From contig NZ_CP108032.1 of the NCBI RefSeq assembly GCF_036169555.1, positions 6,386,001 to 6,450,000 on the forward strand: a stretch of DNA of 64,000 bases. The letters are read 5' to 3'. The notes beneath the pieces are model-generated. The model searched no databases. It was not told the origin of the DNA and saw only the letters and a list, made by a program, of their open reading frames with translations. The stretch's first letter is position 1; each line of letters begins with the position of its first letter. The stretch is from Streptomyces sp. NBC_00306. GTDB taxonomy: Bacteria; Actinomycetota; Actinomycetes; Streptomycetales; Streptomycetaceae. Shown here piece by piece: positions 33,604-43,340 of this stretch. A program made the position numbers and the translations under genes.

Positions 33604-34602
33604 TCATTCCCGCAGGTCGCGAGCCACCCAGCCCTTCGCGTACGCATGCCAGCCGAGCTGCAGACGGGTCGTTACCCCGGTGAGCTCCATGAGCCCCTTC
33701 ACCCGCCGCTGGACCGTCCGCAGTCCCAGGTCCAGCTGCTTGGCCACCCGTGCGTCCGTCATTCCCGCGAGCAGCAGCGACAGGATCTCCAGATCCGTCG
33801 CGTCGGGGCCCGACGACACCTCCTCGAAGGAGCCGCCCACCGCGCCCAACCCGAGCCGCAGCGGCAGCGCCTCCCGCCACACGGCCTCGAACAGGCCCAT
33901 GAGCGAGTCCAGCAGGCCGCTGCCGTGGACCACCAGCGCGGCCGGGTCGGCCCCGCGGCCCGTCAGCGGAACCATCGCCAGGGTGCGGTCCGCGACGACC
34001 AGCTTGGTCGGCACCCGGTCCACCACCCGTACCTGCTCGTCGCGGCCCAGTGCGGCGGTCAGCTCCGTGACCCCGCCCGGCGCGGACAGCACCTCGCGCT
34101 CGATCACCGCGCGGTAGGTCACCCCGCGCCGCGCCGCCTTCTCCTCGGCGTCGTTGTCCGCTCCGGTGATCAGGACCGGATTTCCGGTGACCAGGGCACA
34201 GACCTCCTCCGTCGCCCCGAGCTGGAGCTGGACGAAACGGTGCGCGACCGCACTCGCGCCCGTCACCACCTCCACCAGGTCGTGCACGGCCGGCTCGGCG
34301 GCCTCGGCGCGGTACTCCTCGGCCAGCAGTGCGGCGGCCAGTTCCGCCTGCTCCAGCTCGTGCCGCTGCTGGGTCAGCAGGGCGCCCAGGGCCACCCCCG
34401 GAGGCGCCGCCACCCAGCGGCCGGTGCGCGCCGACGACTGGGCCGCCAGCCCGTGCTGTTCGAGCCGCCGCAGCGCCCGCTCCGTCACGGTCTCGGGCAG
34501 CGCGAGCCGATGGGCGAGATCGCTGACCTCCGCCGCCCCGAGCGCCACCAACGCGCGGTACGCGGACTCCTGCTTCTCGTCGAGACCTATCGCTCCCAGC
34601 AC
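33604..34602 (-). CDS. Transcriptional regulator with TrmB-like N-terminus and LuxR-type C-terminal HTH
   Basis: A 332-aa regulator. The N-terminal winged helix (LDEKQESAYRALVALGAAEVSDLAHRLALP, about 7-36) is TrmB-like, the middle resembles a phospholipase-D-like/TrmB sensor, and the C-terminal LuxR HTH is LEILSLLLAGMTDARVAKQLDLGLRTVQRRVKGLM (about 270-304). I chose the GTG at 34602 because GGGGAGG lies 5 nt upstream. Proteins of this architecture often sit divergent to secreted peptidase genes in Streptomyces; here a large subtilase gene starts 185 nt away. Control of that gene is inference. Confidence 0.85.
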   Translation of the reverse strand: MLGAIGLDEKQESAYRALVALGAAEVSDLAHRLALPETVTERALRRLEQHGLAAQSSARTGRWVAAPPGVALGALLTQQRHELEQAELAAALLAEEYRAEAAEPAVHDLVEVVTGASAVAHRFVQLQLGATEEVCALVTGNPVLITGADNDAEEKAARRGVTYRAVIEREVLSAPGGVTELTAALGRDEQVRVVDRVPTKLVVADRTLAMVPLTGRGADPAALVVHGSGLLDSLMGLFEAVWREALPLRLGLGAVGGSFEEVSSGPDATDLEILSLLLAGMTDARVAKQLDLGLRTVQRRVKGLMELTGVTTRLQLGWHAYAKGWVARDLRE

Positions 34603-34787
34603 CAGAACCCTCCCCGGACGTGCACTTCCTCGCCGCGTTGGCGGAAACCGGCCACGGCGTGTTCCCGCCGCGCCCATCATCCCTGCACCACCCGCCGCTC
34701 TGCCAATGTGGCGCCACCGCAGCACCAACAGCCTTCGGCATCAGTGCCTTTGGTGTGCACTTGTGCCGAATTCAGATGGGGAGAGCG

Positions 34788-37700
34788 ATGCGCCTGATGA
34801 CGCGTACGGCCCTGGGGGCGGCCACCGCCGCCGTTCTGGCCGTCACGGCGGTCGCGCCGTCGACGGCCGCCGGGCGGCCCGACGACGGTACGACAGGCAA
34901 GAGACCGCTGACCGGCAGCGGGTCCGCCGCCGCGCAGGCGGAGCGGCCGGTCACCGTGACCCTCGTGACCGGCGACCGGGTGGCCGTGAGCCGTGACCGT
35001 TCCGGAGCACCGTCCGCCACTGTCCTGCCCGGCGGTGACGGAACGGCTCCGCTCGTACAGACCCGCCGGTCCGGCCAGGACCTCTACGTCTACCCCGAGG
35101 GCGCCGCCGCGGCCCTCGCGGCCGGCACGGTCGACGAGGAACTCTTCAACGTCACCGGCCTGGTCCGCCAGGGCTACGACGACGCCCACTCCGCCACCCT
35201 GCCGCTGATCGCCGTGTACGGCACGGACGTCTCCCGCTCGGTGCCCGTCGTCCCCCGGGGCGCGCGCCGCGGCCTCGTCCTGAACGCCGTCGACGGCGTC
35301 GCCCTCCAGGCCGACAAGAAGCAGGCCGCGCACTTCTGGTCCGACGTCACCGCCACCCGCTCGCGCGCCGCGTCGGGGCTCCGCAAGCTCTGGCTGGACC
35401 GCAAGGTCGAGGCCACGCTCGACCGCTCCACGCGTCAGATCGGCGCCGACCTCGCCTGGGCCGCCGGCTACGACGGCAAGGGAACCAGGATTGCCGTGCT
35501 CGACACCGGCGCGGACGCCGAACACCCCGATCTCGCGGGCCGTATCGCCGAGGCGAAGAACTTCACCGACTCCGACTCCGAGACCGACCGCCAGGGGCAC
35601 GGCACCCACACCCTCTCCACGGCCGGCGGCTCGGGTGCGGCGAGCGGCGGCAAGAAGAAGGGCGTCGCGCCCGGCGCCGCACTGCTGAACGGCAAGGTGC
35701 TCAACGACAGCGGCTCCGGCGCCACTTCGTGGATCATCGCCGGAATGCAGTGGGCCGTCGACAACAAGGCCGACGTCGTCTCCATGAGCCTCGGCAGCCC
35801 CGAACCGACCGACTGCACCGACCCGATGAGCGTCGCCGCGGAAGAACTCTCCCGCAGCGAGGACACGCTGTTCGTCGTCGCCGCCGGCAACGCCGGTCCC
35901 GCCCTCAACACCGTCTCCTCGCCGGGCTGCACTCCTGGCGTGCTCACCGTCGGCGCCGTCGACCGCGACGACTCCACGGCTTCGTTCTCCAGCCGTGGCC
36001 CCGCGCCCGTCACCCACACCCTCAAGCCGGAGATCTCCGCGCCCGGCGTCGCCATCTCCGCCGCCGCCGCGGGCGGCCGCGGGGTGTACGCCTACCAGGC
36101 GATGTCCGGCACGTCGATGGCGACGCCCCATGTCGCGGGCGCCGCGGCCCTCGTCAAGCAGCGCCACCCCAACTGGACGGCCCAGCAGATCAAGGCCGCG
36201 CTCGTCTCCTCCGCCACGACCGCCGTCCCCGGGGACGTGCGTGAGACCGGCGGCGGGCGGCTCGACGCCAAGGCCGCGATCTCCACGACCGTGACCGGTG
36301 CGCCGGCCGTCCAGGGCGGCACCTTCAACTGGCCCCAGGACAGCAGCGACCGCACCACCGTCCAGATCCCTTACACCAACTCCGGCGACAAGCCGGTCCG
36401 GCTGAGCCTGGACGTCCGGTCCGTCACCGGCAACGACGGCTCCCGCATCCGCTCCTCGCTCGCCCGCCTCGGCGCACGGTCCGTCACCGTCCCGGCCGGC
36501 GCCACGGTGAAGGTGCCACTGACCCTCGACCCGTCCGCCCGTATCGACCGCGCCCAGTACGGCGACATCACCGGCCGCGTCGTCGCCACCGCGTCCGGCG
36601 TCGGTGTCTCCACCCCCTTCGCGCTGTACGTGCAGCCCGAGACCGTCACCCTGCGCGTCAAGCTCGTCGACCGCTCCGGCAGGCCCGCCGGGGGAGCGTC
36701 CTCGCTGGACGTCATCGGCACCGACGACGCGAGCGGCGAGCGGCGGTTCAACGACGGCGCCGCCGACCAGGTCTACCGGTTGCGGCCCGGCGCGTACTTC
36801 CTGTCCTCGTTCGTCGACTCGCCCGACCTGACGGTCGGCTACCTGGGCCGTCCCCAGCTCGATCTGACGAAGGACACCACGGTCGTCCTCGACGCCCGCA
36901 GGGCCCACCGGCTGAGCGTGCGGACCGACCGCACCAGCGAGAGCCGCACCGTCACCCTGGGCTTCGCCCGCAGCTGGGACGACACCTGGCTGCACTCCGG
37001 CAGCATCTCCGGCAACCGGCTCGCCGCCGGCTACTACGCCGACGTCCAGGGCCGCGCCGAGGACGGCGAATTCGAGTTCGCCAGCTACTGGCGCGCCTAC
37101 GCCCCGCAGATCGAGAAGCTCTCCGTGGCCGGCGGACCCGCACTGCACCCCGTGGTCGCGAGCCTCGGCTCCGTCAACCTCGACGGCACCGGACAGGCCT
37201 CCGTCGTCGACGCCGGCACGGGCACACCCGAGGAGCTCCGGGCCGCGGGCGCCGACGGCGCGTTCGCCCTGGTCGAGGTCCCCGACACCGACGCCGACAT
37301 CATCACGCTCGCCCGCAACGCGAAGGCCGCGGGCGCCAAGGCCGTCATCGTGCACCGCCCGTCCGCCGGGCGCTGGCTCCCGTCGACCGGCTTCGGGACC
37401 GCGCCGCACCCGGTGCTCGGCCTGGAGGCCGCCGAGGCGAAGGACCTGCTGACGCGGCTCGCGGACGGCCCGGTCACTCTCCGTTGGAAGGCCACCGCCG
37501 CGAGCCCGTACGTCTACAACCTGGCCTTCCCCGAGACCGGCCCGGTCACCTCGGACCGCACCTACCGGGTGCGCGACAGCAAGCTCGGCCGCAACGAGTC
37601 GACGTATCACGCCATGGGTCTGAAGGCCGACTACTCCGACTCCATCCTCGCCCAGCGCCCCAGCGGCGCGACGGCCTCCGCCTCCGGATTCGACCTGGTC

Positions 37701-38531
37701 ACCGTCCCCGGCACCCGCACCGAGTACTACACCGCCGGTGACACCTCCTGGGACCACTACGTCTCCTCCAGCTTCCCCTGGGGCGAGTTCCTGATCGACG
37801 AGCCGCGCACCTACAGGGTCGGCTCGGTGCGCAAGGAGAGCTGGTACGGCGGGGTCCTCGCACCGGCCGCCCCGCGCGACACCACGGGCCGGCCGGCGCT
37901 GGCCGGTGAACGTCAGGGCAATCTCCTCGGCGTGGCCCCCGCGTTCTGGGGAGACGCCGAACACGCCGGCATCGCGGGCTCGTTCGGTGACATCGGCAGC
38001 ATGCGGCTGAGCCGTGACGGCGAGCAGATCGGCGAGAGTCCGTACCCGTTCGGGGTCTTCGAGGTCCCGGCGGACGAGGCGGCCTACGAACTGTCCCTCG
38101 CCACCACCAAGATCGGGCAGCCCGCCGCGGTCTGGAAGCGTTCGACCGAGGTGCTGACGACCTGGAAGTTCCGCTCCCGGCTGGACGAGAACGTCTACTC
38201 CCAGGGCCTCGGGCTCCTGTTCCCGCACTACGGCCTGCCCGAGGACGGGCTCAAGACCCTGCCGGCGAAGGACGGACAGAAGATCGCCCTGAGCGTCACC
38301 GGGCACGCGGGCTACACGCCCGGCGCCCTGACCGCCGCCAAACTGTCGTACTCGTACGACGGGGGCGGGACGTGGATCCAGGCGTCGACCGCCCGTAAGG
38401 ACGGAGCCTGGACCGCGACCGTCGACCACGCGGGCGCGGCGGGCCGGCCCGTGACCCTCAGGACCGAACTGACGGACGCGCGCGGCAACTCCGTCACCCA
38501 GCTCGTGGTCGACGCGTACGCCGTGCGCTGA
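34788..38531 (+). CDS. Large secreted subtilisin-like serine protease (S8)
   Basis: A 1247-aa extracellular peptidase. Sec signal (residues about 1-30, AAVLAVTAVAPSTAA), a propeptide of ~175 residues, then the S8 domain with the catalytic triad Asp239 (VLDTGAD), His271 (GHGTHT) and Ser443 (GTSMATPHVAG). The remaining ~760 residues carry a PA-like insertion region (GAFALVEVPDTDADIITLARNAKAAGAKAVIVH, about 825-860) and beta-rich modules but no sorting signal or membrane anchor. GGGGAG lies 5 nt before the chosen ATG. Role: degradation of external protein. A strong hairpin follows. Confidence 0.94.
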   Translation: MRLMTRTALGAATAAVLAVTAVAPSTAAGRPDDGTTGKRPLTGSGSAAAQAERPVTVTLVTGDRVAVSRDRSGAPSATVLPGGDGTAPLVQTRRSGQDLYVYPEGAAAALAAGTVDEELFNVTGLVRQGYDDAHSATLPLIAVYGTDVSRSVPVVPRGARRGLVLNAVDGVALQADKKQAAHFWSDVTATRSRAASGLRKLWLDRKVEATLDRSTRQIGADLAWAAGYDGKGTRIAVLDTGADAEHPDLAGRIAEAKNFTDSDSETDRQGHGTHTLSTAGGSGAASGGKKKGVAPGAALLNGKVLNDSGSGATSWIIAGMQWAVDNKADVVSMSLGSPEPTDCTDPMSVAAEELSRSEDTLFVVAAGNAGPALNTVSSPGCTPGVLTVGAVDRDDSTASFSSRGPAPVTHTLKPEISAPGVAISAAAAGGRGVYAYQAMSGTSMATPHVAGAAALVKQRHPNWTAQQIKAALVSSATTAVPGDVRETGGGRLDAKAAISTTVTGAPAVQGGTFNWPQDSSDRTTVQIPYTNSGDKPVRLSLDVRSVTGNDGSRIRSSLARLGARSVTVPAGATVKVPLTLDPSARIDRAQYGDITGRVVATASGVGVSTPFALYVQPETVTLRVKLVDRSGRPAGGASSLDVIGTDDASGERRFNDGAADQVYRLRPGAYFLSSFVDSPDLTVGYLGRPQLDLTKDTTVVLDARRAHRLSVRTDRTSESRTVTLGFARSWDDTWLHSGSISGNRLAAGYYADVQGRAEDGEFEFASYWRAYAPQIEKLSVAGGPALHPVVASLGSVNLDGTGQASVVDAGTGTPEELRAAGADGAFALVEVPDTDADIITLARNAKAAGAKAVIVHRPSAGRWLPSTGFGTAPHPVLGLEAAEAKDLLTRLADGPVTLRWKATAASPYVYNLAFPETGPVTSDRTYRVRDSKLGRNESTYHAMGLKADYSDSILAQRPSGATASASGFDLVTVPGTRTEYYTAGDTSWDHYVSSSFPWGEFLIDEPRTYRVGSVRKESWYGGVLAPAAPRDTTGRPALAGERQGNLLGVAPAFWGDAEHAGIAGSFGDIGSMRLSRDGEQIGESPYPFGVFEVPADEAAYELSLATTKIGQPAAVWKRSTEVLTTWKFRSRLDENVYSQGLGLLFPHYGLPEDGLKTLPAKDGQKIALSVTGHAGYTPGALTAAKLSYSYDGGGTWIQASTARKDGAWTATVDHAGAAGRPVTLRTELTDARGNSVTQLVVDAYAVR

Positions 38532-38540
38532 CCACGAACG

Positions 38541-38588
38541 GGTCCGCCGGGCGTTCTTCCCGTGGGGGGTTGAGGCGCCCGGCGGACC
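38541..38588 (+). terminator. Terminator after the subtilase gene
   Basis: GGTCCGCCGGGCG (38541-38553) pairs exactly with 38576-38588 around a 22-nt loop, followed by a T-rich stretch (TTCTTTTTGT at 38600-38609). Confidence 0.75.
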
Positions 38589-38654
38589 ACTTTCGTCGCG
38601 TTCTTTTTGTGGATGCCTCGTTTTCGTACCGCCCTGGCGGTGGACAATAAGGGC

Positions 38655-40445
38655 ATGAGCCAGCAGGGGGAGAGGCCCACCACCGAGAACGACTGGTGGA
38701 ACCGGCTGTACGACGAGTCCGCCCCGGACACCGGCCCGGCGACGAAGCCGGGCGACACCTTGGACGACCGTTTCGACTCGGCAGCGGACGCGGTCTCCGC
38801 GCCCGGGCCCGCCGCCGATCAGCCGGACCGGCCGAAGGCGTGGTGGGAGACGGACCCGGCGGACACGCTGGAAGTCCCGGGCCTCCCGGAGGGCTTGGCC
38901 GACCCGGCCCCGGCGGCGGGCGGCCCGTCCGGCGACGCGCCCCCGGTCGGCCCGGACAGTCCGGACTGGCCGTTCACCGCCCCGGCCCGGCAGGAACCGC
39001 GGCCACCCGCACCCCGCCACGCCGACGAACCCCGGGCGTCCGCCCGGCCGGCGGCGCCCGAGCCCGGACTGCCGGACCGCCCCGACAGGCCGCCGGCGTC
39101 CACCGACGACCGGTCGGCGGGGCCCGGGTTCGATCCGTACCGGCCGGGGGGCTCGTCCTCCCGTCCGCCATGGCCGGCGGACGACAGCGGGCCGGCCGCA
39201 CCCGGTGCGCCGCCTGTGCCCCCGTCACCGCCGCGCCGGCGCGCTCCGTGGGAGCCGCCTGTCGTACCGGCACAGCCGCAGTCCTCGCCTCCCGAGCCCC
39301 GGTACGCGCCTGCGGCCCAGGAGGAGGCCGAGCCGCCGGAGCCCCGGTACGCGCCCGCACCCGTCGCCGTCGAGGTACCCGAGCCGCCTGTCGCCCCGCC
39401 CGTTGCCCCGCCGCGCCCCCGCGTCGACCACATCGGGGACGGGCCGCCCACCTACGACCCCGAGCCCACCGCCCTCCCGGCCGTCGGCCCCGACGAGCTC
39501 GACGACCTGGTCGCCGACACCGTGCTCGACGGCGCCCGGTACGGCACGTACACCCTGCGCGCGGCGTCCGTGCGCGGGGACTCCGCCCGCTTCCGGGGGG
39601 AGCCTCGGCGCGACGCCCTGCTCACCGCCCGCTTCGGCAGCGGACCCGCCGCACTGCTCCTCGTCGCCGTCGCGAGCGGCGCCCGCGCGACCGAGGGTGC
39701 CCATCTCGCCGCCGCCGACGCCTGTCGCTGGATCGGCGGAGCGGTCGGCCGCAGTCATGCCCGGCTGTCGGAGGACATCCGGGCGGGCCGGCGCGGCGAC
39801 CTCAAATCCGGTCTGCACCGGCTCACCGACCGCAGCCTCGGCAAGCTCCGGGCCGGCGCCGCGGCGCGGGGCGTGGAGCCCGAGGACTACAGCGCCGGTC
39901 TGCGCTGCCTTCTGCTCTCCGCCGACCCCGACTGCCGTACCCGCGTCTTCTTCGGGGTGGGCCCCGGCGGCCTCTTCCGGCTGCGCGACGGCGTGTGGCA
40001 GGACATCGAGCCGTCCGTTCCCGAGCCGGCGGCCGTCACCGGCGCTCCCGTGGTCGGGTTCGGCTCCGTACCCGCCGGGGACGGAAGGGACGGGATCCAG
40101 GGGAATCCGCTCGCCGGCATCCCCTCGGAGACCCCCGCCGGCGACCGGCTGACGATGGACCTCGGCATCCCGACGCCCCCGGCCCCCTACGTCGAGGCAC
40201 CACCACCGCCGCCTCCCGAGCCGTTCCGCTTCCGGGCCTCCGTGGCCCGCCCGGGTGACGCGCTCCTGCTGTGCAGCCCGGGCCTGGCGGAACCGCTGCG
40301 CGGCGAGCCCGCGCTCGCCGACGAACTGGCCGGACGCTGGGCATCCGCCGGACCGCCGGGCCTCGCGACCTTCCTCGCCGACACCCAGGTGCGGGTGAAG
40401 GGCTACGCCGACGACCGTACGGCCGTCGGCGTCTGGGAGGCGTAA
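38655..40445 (+). CDS. PP2C-like phosphatase-domain protein with long Pro-rich N-terminus
   Basis: A 596-aa cytoplasmic protein. Residues 1 to about 265 are low-complexity, rich in Pro, Ala, Asp and Gly, and include two copies of PPEPRYAPA. The C-terminal half is a PP2C-like domain: DALLTARFGSGPAALLLVAVASGARATEGAHLAAADACRWIGGAVG, then RVFFGVGPGGLFRL and PGDALLLCSPGLAEPL. The metal-binding DG.G motif of active PP2Cs is replaced by a GSGPA/VASGA pattern, so activity is doubtful. AAGGG close to the ATG suggests a weak or leaderless start. No partner gene is obvious. Confidence 0.75.
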   Translation: MSQQGERPTTENDWWNRLYDESAPDTGPATKPGDTLDDRFDSAADAVSAPGPAADQPDRPKAWWETDPADTLEVPGLPEGLADPAPAAGGPSGDAPPVGPDSPDWPFTAPARQEPRPPAPRHADEPRASARPAAPEPGLPDRPDRPPASTDDRSAGPGFDPYRPGGSSSRPPWPADDSGPAAPGAPPVPPSPPRRRAPWEPPVVPAQPQSSPPEPRYAPAAQEEAEPPEPRYAPAPVAVEVPEPPVAPPVAPPRPRVDHIGDGPPTYDPEPTALPAVGPDELDDLVADTVLDGARYGTYTLRAASVRGDSARFRGEPRRDALLTARFGSGPAALLLVAVASGARATEGAHLAAADACRWIGGAVGRSHARLSEDIRAGRRGDLKSGLHRLTDRSLGKLRAGAAARGVEPEDYSAGLRCLLLSADPDCRTRVFFGVGPGGLFRLRDGVWQDIEPSVPEPAAVTGAPVVGFGSVPAGDGRDGIQGNPLAGIPSETPAGDRLTMDLGIPTPPAPYVEAPPPPPPEPFRFRASVARPGDALLLCSPGLAEPLRGEPALADELAGRWASAGPPGLATFLADTQVRVKGYADDRTAVGVWEA

Positions 40446-40504
40446 CCCGCTGCGCCATGGGTTGATGGACCTCCGGGCCGTCAAGCCGAGAAGGGTACGC
40501 ATCC

Positions 40505-42247
40505 ATGGCCAAGCAGAACGTCGCGGAGCAGTGCGTCGACATCCTCGTCCGCGCCGGTGTGCAGCGGCTGTACGGAGTCGTCGGCGACAGCCTCAACCCT
40601 GTCGTCGACGCCGTCCGGCGGCACGACAACATCGAGTGGATCCACGTCCGGCACGAGGAGACCGCCGCCTTCGCGGCGGGCGCCGAGGCACAGATCACCG
40701 GCAGGCTCGCGGCTTGCGCCGGCTCCAGCGGCCCGGGCAGCCTGCATCTGATCAACGGGCTGTACGACGCTCATCGCTCGATGGCCCCGGTGCTCGCCAT
40801 CGCCTCGCACATCCCCTCCGGCGAGATCGGGCTCGGCTACTTCCAGGAGACCCACCCGGACCAGCTGTTCCGCGAGTGCAGCCACTACAGCGAGCTGATC
40901 TCCAACGCACGGCAGATGCCCCGGCTGCTGCAGACCGCGATCCAGAACGCGATCGGACAAAGTGGTGTCAGTGTCGTGGCACTCCCCGGCGACATCGCGT
41001 CCCAGCCCGCCCCGGACAAGACGATCGAACACGCACTGGTCACGACCTTGCCTTCGGTACGCCCCGGGGACGCCGAGATCGACAAGCTGGTCCGGATGAT
41101 CGACGAGGCGGACCGGGTCACCCTCTTCTGCGGAAGCGGCACGGCGGGGGCGCACGCGGAGGTCATGGAGTTCGCGGAGCGCATCAAGTCCCCGGTCGGT
41201 CACGCCCTGCGCGGCAAGGAATGGATCCAGTACGACAACCCGTTCGACGTCGGCATGAGCGGACTGCTCGGCTACGGCGCCGCCTACGAGGCGACGCACG
41301 AGTGCGACCTGCTGATCCTGCTGGGCACCGACTTCCCGTACAACGCCTTCCTCCCCGACGACGTCAAGATCGCCCAGGTCGACGTCCGGCCCGAACACCT
41401 GGGCCGCCGCTCCAAACTGGACCTTGCTGTCTGGGGCGACGTACGGGAGACGCTGCGCTGTCTCACGCCGCGGGTCCGGGTCAAGTCGGACCGCAGGTTC
41501 CTCGACAAGATGCTGAAGAAGCACGCCGACGCGCTGGAGGGCGTGGTCAAGGCGTACACCCGCAAGGTCGAGAAACACCTACCCATCCACCCGGAGTACG
41601 TCGCCGCGGTGCTCGACGAACTCGCCGACGACGACGCCGTGTTCACCGTCGACACAGGCATGTGCAATGTGTGGGCCGCGCGCTATCTCTCCCCCAACGG
41701 CCGGCGCCGGATCATCGGTTCGTTCACCCACGGCTCGATGGCCAACGCCCTTCCCCAGGCGATCGGGGCGCAGTTCACCGACCGCGACCGCCAGGTCGTC
41801 TCGGTGTCCGGCGACGGCGGATTCTCCATGCTGATGGGCGACTTCCTCACCCTCGTCCAGTACGACCTGCCGGTGAAGATCGTCCTGTTCAACAACTCCG
41901 CACTCGGCATGGTGGAGCTGGAGATGCTGGTCGCCGGTCTTCCCTCGCACGGCACCACCAACGTGAACCCCGACTTCGCGGCCGTGGCCCGCGCGGCGGG
42001 AGCGTACGGGGTCCGGGTCGAGAAGCCGAAGCAACTGGCGGGCGCCCTGAAGGACGCCTTCCGTCACAAGGGCCCGGCGCTCGTGGACGTGGTCACGGAC
42101 CCCAACGCCCTCTCGATCCCCCCGAAGATCAGGGCGGAGATGGTGACGGGGTTCGCCCTGTCGACCAGCAAGATCGTGCTGAACGGCGGGGTGGGCCGGA
42201 TGCTCCAGATGGCCCGCTCGAATCTGCGCAATGTGCCGAGGCCGTAG
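40505..42247 (+). CDS. Thiamine-pyrophosphate enzyme, pyruvate dehydrogenase (quinone)/PoxB-like
   Basis: A 580-aa TPP-dependent flavoenzyme. The N-terminal PYR domain has the cofactor Glu in RHEETAAFAAGAEA, the central domain binds FAD (LFCGSGTAGAHAEVM), and the C-terminal PP domain has the TPP/Mg motif GDGGFSMLMGDFLTLVQYDLPVKIVLFNN (GDG-x26-NN). The C-terminal extension ends in RSNLRNVPRP. Typical reaction: pyruvate + quinone + water to acetate + CO2. Membrane-quinone coupling is not shown by the sequence. AAGGG precedes the start. No terminator is clear before the convergent regulator. Confidence 0.88.
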   Translation: MAKQNVAEQCVDILVRAGVQRLYGVVGDSLNPVVDAVRRHDNIEWIHVRHEETAAFAAGAEAQITGRLAACAGSSGPGSLHLINGLYDAHRSMAPVLAIASHIPSGEIGLGYFQETHPDQLFRECSHYSELISNARQMPRLLQTAIQNAIGQSGVSVVALPGDIASQPAPDKTIEHALVTTLPSVRPGDAEIDKLVRMIDEADRVTLFCGSGTAGAHAEVMEFAERIKSPVGHALRGKEWIQYDNPFDVGMSGLLGYGAAYEATHECDLLILLGTDFPYNAFLPDDVKIAQVDVRPEHLGRRSKLDLAVWGDVRETLRCLTPRVRVKSDRRFLDKMLKKHADALEGVVKAYTRKVEKHLPIHPEYVAAVLDELADDDAVFTVDTGMCNVWAARYLSPNGRRRIIGSFTHGSMANALPQAIGAQFTDRDRQVVSVSGDGGFSMLMGDFLTLVQYDLPVKIVLFNNSALGMVELEMLVAGLPSHGTTNVNPDFAAVARAAGAYGVRVEKPKQLAGALKDAFRHKGPALVDVVTDPNALSIPPKIRAEMVTGFALSTSKIVLNGGVGRMLQMARSNLRNVPRP

Positions 42248-42274
42248 GGCCTGTCCGCAAGGCCTGTTGTGGGA

Positions 42275-43312
42275 TCAGCCCCGCACCCTGACCGCGGCCA
42301 GGAGGGTCTCGGCGGCTGCAGTGCGGGCGTAGAGCACGGAGCGGCCCGCGCGGTGGGCGCTGACCAGGCACGCGTCGCGCAGGGCTGTCAGGTACTGGGA
42401 CACCCCGGCCGCCGAGAGCCCGGTACGGCGTGCCAGGTCGGTCGTGGAGGCCGGAGTCTCCAGTTCGGTCAGCAGCCGCGTGCGTGAGCGGCCGAGCACG
42501 GCGGCCAGGGCCTCGGTGCCGGTGACGGGCCGGGACTCCCACAGCAGGCCCACATCCCGGGCCGGATAGGCGAGTTGGGGTGGGTCGGGCAAGGCCACAC
42601 GGGTGCGCAGACCGGGCCCGGTGAAGGCCGAGGGGATCAGCACCAGCCCCGCGCCCGCCGTCGCACGGGTCAACGGCTGCTTGCGGCGGGCCAGCCGCAG
42701 GGCGTTGTCGTCCCAGCTCACCGTGGCATGCAGGTCGTTGAGGAGATGGCTGGTGCCGCGCTCGGCGACCTGGCGCGCCCGGTGGAAGACATCGGCGTCC
42801 AGCACGGTCCGGATCCGGGCCCAGTACGGGGCGAGTGCCAGCTCCCAGTAGGTCTCGACCGCTGCGGTGACCTTGGGCAGAAGGGCCCGCGGGTCGGCGT
42901 ACAGGGCCCGTGCCCGGGGGCCGAGACCCCCCTGATGCCGGGCCAGGTGATCGAGGTCTCCGCGTACCCGGTCGACGGGTGCGGCGCGGATCGCGGCCAG
43001 TTCCGCCGCCAGCACCGGGGCCGGGCCCACGGGTGCGGGGTTGAGGAAGTCGGGCACGTACCCCGACGGCGGGATCAGCTCGGCGAGCCAGCCCCGGGCC
43101 GGCCCGGCGGCCGCCGTGCGCGGCCGCACCTGTTCCACCCAGGGGTGGTGCACGGGATGCGTGGCGGCCGACTCCAGCAGTCGGAAGCTGGGTGTGATCT
43201 CCCACATCGGCGAGACGGCGAACCGCAGCTGCGCCAGATCGTCCGCCGAGAACGCCAGCTCCTGCAGGGGTACCACTCCAAGGATTCGGACATGCCTTAA
43301 TCGATGGTCCAT
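42275..43312 (-). CDS. ArsR-type helix-turn-helix regulator with DUF5937-like N-terminus
   Basis: A 345-aa regulator with an N-terminal ligand-binding-like region (LAFSADDLAQLRFAVSPMWE, typical of DUF5937) and a C-terminal ArsR-like HTH (ETPASTTDLARRTGLSAAGVSQYLTALRDACLVSAHRAG, about 290-328). It is divergent from an aldo/keto reductase gene with only 28 nt between the start codons, so it probably represses that gene and itself. A GTG at 43273 is an alternative start. The effector is unknown. Confidence 0.83.
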   Translation of the reverse strand: MDHRLRHVRILGVVPLQELAFSADDLAQLRFAVSPMWEITPSFRLLESAATHPVHHPWVEQVRPRTAAAGPARGWLAELIPPSGYVPDFLNPAPVGPAPVLAAELAAIRAAPVDRVRGDLDHLARHQGGLGPRARALYADPRALLPKVTAAVETYWELALAPYWARIRTVLDADVFHRARQVAERGTSHLLNDLHATVSWDDNALRLARRKQPLTRATAGAGLVLIPSAFTGPGLRTRVALPDPPQLAYPARDVGLLWESRPVTGTEALAAVLGRSRTRLLTELETPASTTDLARRTGLSAAGVSQYLTALRDACLVSAHRAGRSVLYARTAAAETLLAAVRVRG

Positions 43313-43340
43313 GAGTCTATCCGGCGGCGATCCTTGCGGC

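Noticed and set aside
34677..39020. A 1447-codon minus-strand frame opposite the subtilase gene
   Set aside because: Composition is Gly/Arg/Val/Asp filler typical of antisense GC-rich DNA; the plus strand encodes an intact S8 protease.
42248..42274. Possible terminator between the PoxB-like gene and the convergent regulator
   Set aside because: The GGCCT repeats around CCGCA are too short and imperfect to claim a stable stem.
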